The notes under the pieces: model-generated
Told to the model about the DNA's origin: nothing
What the model saw: only the letters and a program-made list of their open reading frames with translations
Databases searched by the model: none
NCBI GenBank assembly: GCA_034003745.1
Contig: JAVEYA010000039.1
Location: 1 to 19,635 of the forward strand
DNA length: 19,635 bases
From: JAVEYA01 sp034003745
GTDB taxonomy: Bacteria > Bacillota > Peptococcia > DRI-13 > PHAD01
Direction: 5' to 3'
Program-made: the position numbers and the translations under genes
Shown here: positions 14,825 through 19,635 of the stretch, one piece after another
How the letters are laid out: every line of letters begins with the position of its first letter
How positions within the stretch are numbered: the first letter of the stretch is position 1

Positions 14825-15675
14825 AGCTTACCGGAGTCTCTTATATCTACCAGCCCAAGACGCCCTATGAATACCAGGCCTTAAAAAACATTGATCTAGA
14901 AATCGGTGAAGGAGACTTTATCGGCTTAATCGGACACACCGGTTCCGGTAAATCCACCCTGATTCAGCACTTCAACGGACTGTTAAAACCCACTGCGGGG
15001 GAAGTTGCCGTGGACGGTCTGAATATTGCGGCCAAAGACGTTAAATTAAAAACGATCCGGCAAAAGGTCGGTATGGTTTTTCAGTATCCGGAGCATCAGC
15101 TCTTTGAAGAAACCGTCTCCGCCGATATTGCCTTTGGGCCTAAAAACATGGGCGTACCCGAAGGGGAAATCACGGCTAAAGTAAAAAAGGCGATGCAGAT
15201 GGTCAATTTGGATTACAAAAAATATAAAGACCTTTCACCCTTCGGCTTAAGCGGGGGGGAAAAACGCCGGGCCGCTATCGCCGGGGTCCTGGCCATGGAA
15301 CCGAAATACCTGATTTTAGACGAACCGACTGCGGGACTAGACCCGCGCGGCCGCGAGGAAATTCTGGCCCAGGTGGAGAAACTGCATAAGCAGGGCATCA
15401 CGGTGGTGCTGGTAACCCATAGCATGGATGACGTAGCCCGCCTGGTGAACCGGTTGGTCGTCATCAATCACGGGGAAATTGTCTATAACGACGCCCCCCG
15501 CCAAGTCTTTTCCCAGGATCAGTCTCTGCAGCAAATCGGCCTGGATATTCCCACCGTCGCCCAGCTCATGCTGCGTTTGAAAGAAAAAGGCTGGCCCGTG
15601 CGCACGGACCTTTTGACCATTCAGGAAGCTAAGGAAGAAATCCTGAAAGTCGTAAGGGGGGTGGGCCATGCTTAA
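14815..15675 (+). CDS. ecfA2: ECF transporter ATPase A2 (EcfA2/CbiO-type)
   Basis: Second ATPase (286 aa) of the ECF module; the A1-A2 heterodimer drives EcfT and exchangeable substrate-binding S components. Walker A GHTGSGKST (40-48), Q90 in MVFQYPEHQLFEETV, signature LSGGEKRR (from 145), Walker B YLILDEPTAGLDP and H202 (VTHSMDD) are present. The FQYPEHQLFEETV segment is characteristic of EcfA2 as opposed to the QNPDNQ of EcfA1. It starts inside the end of ecfA1 and overlaps ecfT by 8 nt, so the three are probably translated as a coupled unit. Confidence 0.96.
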   Translation: MSIKLTGVSYIYQPKTPYEYQALKNIDLEIGEGDFIGLIGHTGSGKSTLIQHFNGLLKPTAGEVAVDGLNIAAKDVKLKTIRQKVGMVFQYPEHQLFEETVSADIAFGPKNMGVPEGEITAKVKKAMQMVNLDYKKYKDLSPFGLSGGEKRRAAIAGVLAMEPKYLILDEPTAGLDPRGREEILAQVEKLHKQGITVVLVTHSMDDVARLVNRLVVINHGEIVYNDAPRQVFSQDQSLQQIGLDIPTVAQLMLRLKEKGWPVRTDLLTIQEAKEEILKVVRGVGHA

Positions 15676-16468
15676 GGATATCACCATCGGGCAATATGTC
15701 CCCGGCGAATCTTCGATTCATAAAATGGACCCGCGGACCAAGATTATCGCCGTGGTTATTTATATGGTCGGTCTCTTTTTAGCCAATAATTTTGATGGAT
15801 ATGTACTCGTTACCTTTTTTACCTTCGGCGTCATGTTTTTATCCCGCATTCCCCTTTTAATGCTCCTAAAGGGCGTCAGGCCCCTGTGGATTATCGTCGT
15901 CCTGACCCTGGGCATACACTTTTTCATGACGGAAGGCGCCCCGATCTGGCAGTGGGGCATCTTGAAGATAACCGCGGAAGGCTTGAAAATGGGTATTTTC
16001 ATGGCGCTGCGCCTTGTCTATTTAGTGCTGATTACCTCGCTTCTGACGCTGACCACTACGCCCATACTTCTGACGGATGGTATTGAAAGCGTTTTAAAGC
16101 GGCTCTTTGTGCCGGTGGCGCATGAACTGGCCATGATGATGACCATTGCGCTGCGGTTCATCCCCACATTAATAGAAGAAACAGAAAAAATCATGAAAGC
16201 GCAGCAGGCGCGGGGCGCCGACTTTGAAAGCGGCGGCCTGATGACCCGGGCCAGAAGCCTGATCCCTTTATTGGTGCCGCTGTTCTTAAGTTCCTTCCGG
16301 CGCGCGGATGAATTGGCTATGGCCATGGAAGCCCGGTGTTACCGGGGCGGGGAAAACCGTACCCGGATGAAGGCGCTGAAGATGCAAAGCCGCGATCTGA
16401 TCGCCTTTTTGATGATTATCCTCTTTGCGGCGGCCTGCTACCTTTTGCGGGACGGCGTATTAAGATGA
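15668..16468 (+). CDS. ecfT: ECF transporter transmembrane subunit T
   Basis: EcfT (266 aa) is the integral membrane scaffold linking the two ATPases to S components. Hydrophobic segments lie at about residues 26-60, 72-88, 108-130 and 243-262. The cytoplasmic coupling helices show the two Ala-Arg motifs: QQARGADFE (ARG 181-183) and AMEARCYRGG (ARC 222-224; Cys replaces the Gly of the general pattern). No S-component gene is adjacent, which fits a shared (group II) module serving several vitamin transporters. A GGGGGGTGGG site lies within ecfA2. It overlaps truA by ATGA. Confidence 0.95.
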   Translation: MLKDITIGQYVPGESSIHKMDPRTKIIAVVIYMVGLFLANNFDGYVLVTFFTFGVMFLSRIPLLMLLKGVRPLWIIVVLTLGIHFFMTEGAPIWQWGILKITAEGLKMGIFMALRLVYLVLITSLLTLTTTPILLTDGIESVLKRLFVPVAHELAMMMTIALRFIPTLIEETEKIMKAQQARGADFESGGLMTRARSLIPLLVPLFLSSFRRADELAMAMEARCYRGGENRTRMKALKMQSRDLIAFLMIILFAAACYLLRDGVLR

Positions 16469-17205
16469 GAAACGTCAAGATGGTTGTAGCCTATGACGGG
16501 ATCCGCTACCACGGCTTTCAGGCGCAGAACCGCACCGGCTTAAAGACCGTACAGGGCGAATTGGAGCAGGCGCTGGAGACACTGACCGGCGAGGAGATCA
16601 GCATCATCGGTTCCGGCCGTACCGACGCCGGGGTGCATGCCTGGGGCCAAGTGGTCAACTTCAGAAGCGGGACCCGGATTCCGGAAGAGAAAGTCCCTTT
16701 CGCCTTGAATTCTATCTTGCCTCGCGATATTACCGTGCGGGAGGCTGAGGATGTTCCGGAGGACTTTCACGCCCGCTATTCGGCGAAGAAAAAGACCTAT
16801 TGCTATACTGTTTATAATGACCGGCATATGTCCCCCTTCTGGCGGCAGTATGCCTGGCATGTGCCTGTCGGGCTGGATGCGGGGAATATGCGCGCGGCAG
16901 CCGCAGAATTTATCGGTGAACACGATTTTACGGCCTTTTGCGCTAATAATACTGAAGACGGCAATTATGTCCGGAGGATTTATGCTTTTACAGTAGAAAC
17001 CCAAGGACCGCTGGTCCGCTTCACCGTAACCGGCAGCGGCTTTCTTTGGAATATGGTCCGCATCATGACCGGAACCCTCCTCGAAGTCGGCAAAGGCAAA
17101 CGTTCCCCGGAAGACATTACGGCGCTCCTTTTAGCCAAAGAAAGAAGACGCGCCGGCATGACGCTGCCGCCACAAGGGTTATGTCTGCAAGAAGTTATTT
17201 ACTAG
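16465..17205 (+). CDS. truA: tRNA pseudouridine(38-40) synthase TruA
   Basis: TruA (246 aa) isomerises uridines 38, 39 and 40 in tRNA anticodon arms. The catalytic motif GSGRTDAGVHA is present with the nucleophilic Asp54, along with VVAYDGIRYHGFQAQ at the N-terminus, SAKKKTYCYTVYN near the middle and the C-terminal GSGFLWNMVRIMTGTLLEVGKG. The ATG at 16465 shares ATGA with the ecfT stop and gives the family start MRNVKMVVAYDG. Upstream in-frame codons lie in ecfT. The 3' end overlaps the convergent acyltransferase gene by 11 nt, with no terminator between. Confidence 0.97.
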   Translation: MRNVKMVVAYDGIRYHGFQAQNRTGLKTVQGELEQALETLTGEEISIIGSGRTDAGVHAWGQVVNFRSGTRIPEEKVPFALNSILPRDITVREAEDVPEDFHARYSAKKKTYCYTVYNDRHMSPFWRQYAWHVPVGLDAGNMRAAAAEFIGEHDFTAFCANNTEDGNYVRRIYAFTVETQGPLVRFTVTGSGFLWNMVRIMTGTLLEVGKGKRSPEDITALLLAKERRRAGMTLPPQGLCLQEVIY

Positions 17206-17923
17206 GTAGATATAACCCCTGTTCGATAACCCGCTTAACTCTTTCGGGCAATTCTTCTACCTGTTCCTTGGTTAGTCCCTGCGTAGGGATAGGATCAAGA
17301 ATAGAAACTTCTACACGTGCCGGCTTAATTATAAAGCCGTTTTGTTCCATTATTTTGTAAGAGCCGCGAATGGCAATCGGGACAATGGGAACGCCTGCCT
17401 TCCAGGCTAATTTTAAGCTTCCGGGTTTGAAAGTTCCCATCGTTTCACATTTACTCCGTGTACCTTCCGGGAAAATGGCCATGGAATAGCCTTCTTTCAA
17501 ATACTCAGCAGCCTGGTTTATCACTCTGAGAGATTGCCGGATATCTGAGCGATCCATAAAAACGCATTTCATATGCGCCATCCAACTTCGAATCATGGGT
17601 AACTTAAGTAGTTCGATTTTTGCAATAAAGGCTTTGGGTTTATCAACATAGCCCAAGAGGATAGGGATATCAAAATTCCCCTGGTGATTGCTCGCAAAAA
17701 GAACCGCGCCCTCGGTGGGAATTTTATCATTCCCGGTGGTGACAACAATAACGCCTGCACATCTGATAAGCGAACGTGCCCAGCGCTTGGCCGTTTCAGA
17801 GATGATTTTGTCATGCTCGGCGGTTTTCCCCATCTTGGCTAACCTTTTAGCTTTGATAAGAGTGGGTTGTATAGATACAAGGTATATCCAAAAGTAAATA
17901 AACCAAAAAAATGTCCGCAACAT
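17195..17923 (-). CDS. plsC: 1-acyl-sn-glycerol-3-phosphate acyltransferase (PlsC-like)
   Basis: Lysophospholipid acyltransferase-family protein (242 aa) that would acylate lysophosphatidate to phosphatidate at the membrane. An N-terminal hydrophobic stretch (residues 5-18) is followed by motif I NHQGNFD (H80-x4-D85), motif II FMDRSD (122-127), motif III FPEGTRS (151-157) and motif IV VPIVPIAIRG (178-187). The start is the ATG at 17923, seven nt after AGGAG; an ATG five codons upstream overlaps that site and is rejected. It is the only minus-strand gene in the window and has its own predicted promoter. Acyl-chain and acceptor specificity cannot be read from the sequence. Confidence 0.92.
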   Translation of the reverse strand: MLRTFFWFIYFWIYLVSIQPTLIKAKRLAKMGKTAEHDKIISETAKRWARSLIRCAGVIVVTTGNDKIPTEGAVLFASNHQGNFDIPILLGYVDKPKAFIAKIELLKLPMIRSWMAHMKCVFMDRSDIRQSLRVINQAAEYLKEGYSMAIFPEGTRSKCETMGTFKPGSLKLAWKAGVPIVPIAIRGSYKIMEQNGFIIKPARVEVSILDPIPTQGLTKEQVEELPERVKRVIEQGLYLPSK

Positions 17924-17952
17924 AGATATTCTCCTCATATGGTCAAATAGTA

Positions 17953-17980
17953 ATTATAATATTCAAAAGAATATTATGAA
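17953..17980 (-). promoter_or_regulatory. Predicted sigma-A-type promoter of the plsC-like gene
   Basis: On the minus strand a perfect -10 TATAAT (bases 17958-17953) lies 16 nt downstream of TTCATA (17980-17975, 4 of 6 matches to TTGACA). Transcription would start near 17946, leaving a leader of about 23 nt that contains the ribosome-binding site. The spacer is filled by a perfect inverted repeat (see the repeat at 17956-17977). Confidence 0.5.
17956..17977. repeat. Perfect 22-bp inverted repeat in the plsC promoter
   Basis: ATAATATTC (17956-17964), AAAA, GAATATTAT (17969-17977): nine-bp arms, no mismatch, four-base centre. It covers the spacer and part of the -10 box of the predicted plsC promoter. 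This is where a dimeric repressor would block polymerase. It does not match the FapR or FabT operators as I recall them. As it is AT-rich, chance cannot be excluded. Confidence 0.6.
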
Positions 17981-18058
17981 TTCCTTCCGTTTTTTAAGAA
18001 GCAGTATGTAGATTTTTTACTGGAGGGATGAGGCTATAGTTCCAACAGTCGAAATCGC

Positions 18059-18087
18059 TTGACACGCAAGGCCCTGTGTATTAAAAT
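18059..18087 (+). promoter_or_regulatory. Strong sigma-A-type promoter for rplM-rpsI
   Basis: Perfect -35 TTGACA (18059-18064), 17-nt spacer, and -10 TAAAAT (18082-18087, five of six matches). Expected transcription start is about 18094, about 90 nt before the rplM start codon. This makes rplM-rpsI an independent unit, separated from the upstream superoperon by the inverted plsC-like gene. Confidence 0.8.
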
Positions 18088-18093
18088 TACTTT

Positions 18094-18182
18094 ATGGCTT
18101 TTAATAGGAATGCTTGATTCCACTAGCCCCGGGGTCGAGTGCTTCTTACGGAAGAAGTATATTTTAGGAGGGAAAATCAATC
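18094..18182 (+). ncRNA. rplM 5' leader, probable L13-type autoregulatory leader
   Basis: The predicted transcript leader folds locally. GGAAT (18107-18111)/ATTCC (18117-18121) form one hairpin. CTTGA (18113-18117) is complementary, with one G-U pair, to TCGAG (18135-18139), and CACT (18121-18124) to AGTG (18138-18141), around a CCCCGGGG core. A third hairpin is CTTCTT (18142-18147), ACGG, AAGAAG (18152-18157), followed by the rplM ribosome-binding site. Firmicutes carry a known L13 leader (Rfam family L13_leader) at this place. Assignment is by position and foldability; a covariance-model search is needed to confirm it. Confidence 0.55.
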
Positions 18183-18617
18183 GTGCGTACCTTCATGGCG
18201 AAGGCACAGGATATTCAGCGCAAATGGTACATCATTGACGCTGAAGGTAAGACGCTGGGACGCCTGGCGACCGAAGCGGCTAATATCCTGCGCGGCAAAC
18301 ATAAACCGATATTTACTCCGCATGTGGATACCGGCGACCATGTAATTGTGGTGAATGCCGAGAAAATTCATCTTACCGGTAAGAAATGGTCACAAAAAGA
18401 ATATATCAGACACACCGGCTATATTGGCGGATTGAAAAGAGTTAGTTATGGAACACTTGTACAGACCAGACCTGAACTAATCGTGGAAAAGGCCATCAAA
18501 GGCATGCTCCCGCATAATCGCCTCGGCGCCGACATGTATCGTAAGCTTAAAGTTTACAAAGGCCCGCAGCACCCGCATCAGGCTCAAAAACCCGAAGTAT
18601 GGGAATTAAGGGGTTAA
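18183..18617 (+). CDS. rplM: 50S ribosomal protein L13
   Basis: L13 (144 aa) is an early-assembly 23S rRNA-binding protein. It reads TFMAKAQDIQRKWYIIDAEGKTLGRLATEAANILRGKHKP in overlapping blocks, then GDHVIVVNAEKI, YIRHTGYIGGLK, and the signature GMLPHNRLGADMYRKLKVYKGPQHPH. The GTG at 18183, ten nt after AGGAGGG (18166-18172), gives the usual residues preceding FMAK; an in-frame ATG at 18195 would shorten it by four. Cotranscribed with rpsI, 16 nt downstream. Confidence 0.97.
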   Translation: MRTFMAKAQDIQRKWYIIDAEGKTLGRLATEAANILRGKHKPIFTPHVDTGDHVIVVNAEKIHLTGKKWSQKEYIRHTGYIGGLKRVSYGTLVQTRPELIVEKAIKGMLPHNRLGADMYRKLKVYKGPQHPHQAQKPEVWELRG

Positions 18618-18633
18618 GGAGGGAGGTATAATT

Positions 18634-19026
18634 ATGGCAAAAGTACAATACCAGGGAACAGGCCGTCGCAAAACCTCCGTCGCCAGAGTACGTTTACTGC
18701 CGGGCGAAGGCAGGGTTATCGTTAATAACAGGGGATTAGCCGAATATTTCGGTAAGAAGACCCTCGAAATGATAGCGAAACAACCGTTGGTCTTAACCAG
18801 TACCGAAGGACGTTATGATGTAATGGCTAAAGTCGAAGGCGGAGGCATTACCGGTCAGGCCGGAGCGATTCGTTTGGGTATCGCCCGCGCGCTCTTAAAG
18901 GCTGACGCCGACATGCGCCCCACCTTAAAACGGGCAGGATTCCTCACCCGTGACCCCAGAATGAAAGAACGTAAGAAATACGGCTTAAAAGGAGCCCGCC
19001 GCGCTCCCCAGTTTTCAAAGAGATAA
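18634..19026 (+). CDS. rpsI: 30S ribosomal protein S9
   Basis: S9 (130 aa) sits in the 30S head; its C-terminal tail reaches the P-site tRNA anticodon stem. It begins with YQGTGRRKTSVARVRLLPG and contains GGGITGQAGAIRLGIARAL, RDPRMKERKKYGLKGARRAPQFSKR in overlapping segments, ending in the invariant SKR. AGGAGGGAGGT precedes the ATG. It closes the rplM-rpsI unit; a clear intrinsic terminator follows within about 20 nt. Confidence 0.98.
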   Translation: MAKVQYQGTGRRKTSVARVRLLPGEGRVIVNNRGLAEYFGKKTLEMIAKQPLVLTSTEGRYDVMAKVEGGGITGQAGAIRLGIARALLKADADMRPTLKRAGFLTRDPRMKERKKYGLKGARRAPQFSKR

Positions 19027-19046
19027 TTGGTATAAAACCATATATG

Positions 19047-19080
19047 AAAGAGCCACAGAAATGTGGCTCTTTTGTTTTAT
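19047..19080 (+). terminator. Intrinsic terminator after rpsI
   Basis: An 11-bp perfect stem, AAAGAGCCACA (19047-19057) and TGTGGCTCTTT (19062-19072), with a GAAA loop, followed by TGTTTTAT. Preceding A residues make it possibly bidirectional. It lies 20 nt after the rpsI stop and is the only clear intrinsic terminator in the window. Confidence 0.92.
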
Positions 19081-19098
19081 CAAGGTCATATACAAGTA

Positions 19099-19133
19099 TT
19101 GGGTTGTAAATTGACATACAATATAGTACTATA
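19099..19133 (+). promoter_or_regulatory. Possible promoter for the downstream secreted-protein gene
   Basis: Overlapping matches: TTGTAA (19104-19109), 17 nt, TACTAT (19127-19132), or TTGGGT (19099-19104), 17 nt, TATAGT (19122-19127). A perfect TTGACA at 19111 has no good -10 at normal spacing. The -10 candidates fall in the palindrome TATAGTACTATA (19122-19133). A promoter is expected here because a terminator lies upstream, but which boxes are used is uncertain. Confidence 0.35.
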
Positions 19134-19185
19134 GGTACAAGAAGATATAACTTATTTAAAGTGGTTAATAAAAAAGAGGCAGATT

Positions 19186-19635
19186 ATGAAGATAATTAAA
19201 AGGCTCACCACGATATTAATTATTATGTCTGTCATGGTCGGAGGCAGTAGTACAGTTTTTGCCTCTAATTCAAGCGCTCAGACAATACAAGAGGCCAAAG
19301 ATTATAATGCACAGAAAAAATTAAAGATTTATGAAAGCTCAGCATTTTTTAAAACAGATTATATAAAAATGGAAATCATCAATAATGAAATGCTTAGTAT
19401 TAATGGGCGTATAGATGTAGAGAAAACAAATTGGCTATTTAAAATTGATCATGTTGATAAAGGCAATAAGCTAAATATTATAAAAGAAGTTAACGAGATT
19501 AAATCTAACCATACATATGAAAATACTTTTGTTTTAAGAAATAAGTTAAAAGAAGGGGAATATAAAATAAGTATTTACTTTGAAGAAAATCATGATAGTA
19601 TGTATTGGAGCTATTATCGGGATATATCCTTAAAC
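19186..19635 (+). CDS. Hypothetical secreted protein, N-terminal part (3' end outside window)
   Basis: 150 codons, open to the window edge. The ATG lies 6 nt after AGAGG. The N-terminus has a classical Sec signal peptide: basic MKIIKR, a hydrophobic core TTILIIMSVMVGGSST, and a probable cleavage after VFA (about residue 26). The rest (Lys/Asn/Ile-rich, with a predicted beta-strand pattern such as DYIKMEIINNEML and EGEYKISIYFEE) suggests an extracellular beta-sandwich-type domain. It faintly resembles the N-terminal regions of clostridial secreted transglutaminase-like proteins, but no catalytic motif lies in the visible part, so no function is assigned. The DNA is far more AT-rich than upstream genes. 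Confidence 0.8.
   Translation, partial: MKIIKRLTTILIIMSVMVGGSSTVFASNSSAQTIQEAKDYNAQKKLKIYESSAFFKTDYIKMEIINNEMLSINGRIDVEKTNWLFKIDHVDKGNKLNIIKEVNEIKSNHTYENTFVLRNKLKEGEYKISIYFEENHDSMYWSYYRDISLN

Noticed and set aside
17956..17977. FapR-type operator at plsC
   Set aside because: The palindrome does not fit the FapR-type TTAGTACCTNNTACTAA pattern; only a generic candidate operator is reported.
1..19635. CRISPR arrays, tRNA or rRNA genes, transposases, phage genes
   Set aside because: No repeat-spacer pattern, cloverleaf, rRNA segment or recombinase motif was seen on either strand.

Overview
This window is almost entirely a bacterial ribosomal-protein supercluster read on the + strand. It runs from the tail of the S10 operon (rplD' to rpsQ), through the spc operon (rplN to secY, adk, map, infA, rpmJ) and the alpha operon (rpsM, rpsK, rpsD, rpoA, rplQ), into an ECF transporter module plus truA. 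A separate rplM-rpsI unit follows. The organism looks like a Gram-positive Firmicute of class Clostridia, with a Peptococcaceae-like affiliation possible. Evidence: strong AGGAGG ribosome-binding sites before nearly every gene, frequent GTG/TTG starts, zinc-binding (C+) forms of S14, L24, L36, S4 and adenylate kinase, rpoA directly followed by rplQ-ecfA1-ecfA2-ecfT-truA, and roughly 50% G+C. The genus cannot be fixed from the sequence alone.

Layout: 3-3665 end of the S10 operon (rplD partial, rplW, rplB, rpsS, rplV, rpsC, rplP, rpmC, rpsQ); 3682-11012 spc operon; 11059-13857 alpha operon; 14003-17205 ecfA1-ecfA2-ecfT-truA, all overlapping by 4-10 nt; 17195-17923 a minus-strand PlsC-like acyltransferase; 18059-19080 a transcription unit with its own sigma-A-type promoter, an L13-type leader, rplM, rpsI and an intrinsic terminator; 19186-end the start of an AT-rich gene for a secreted protein of unknown function, cut by the window edge. 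I found no convincing intrinsic terminator between rplD and truA, only a weak terminator-like hairpin at 13936-13966. The block can be read as one long transcript, with tight spacing and overlaps that suggest translational coupling.

How the genes fit together: the r-proteins, IF1 and RNAP alpha build the translation and transcription machinery. SecY receives nascent membrane and secreted proteins. Map removes initiator methionine and Adk balances adenylates. TruA modifies tRNA anticodon arms. The ECF A1-A2-T module powers uptake of vitamins or metals through S components encoded elsewhere.

Most of the window is ordinary, highly conserved housekeeping DNA, and I did not find a new defence or mobile system. 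The points worth a second look are non-coding or positional: a foldable, attenuator-like leader before ecfA1; an inverted plsC-type gene sitting between truA and rplM; a perfect 22-bp palindrome inside that gene's predicted promoter; the rplM leader; a structured 112-nt gap before rplF; and the abrupt drop in G+C after the rpsI terminator.
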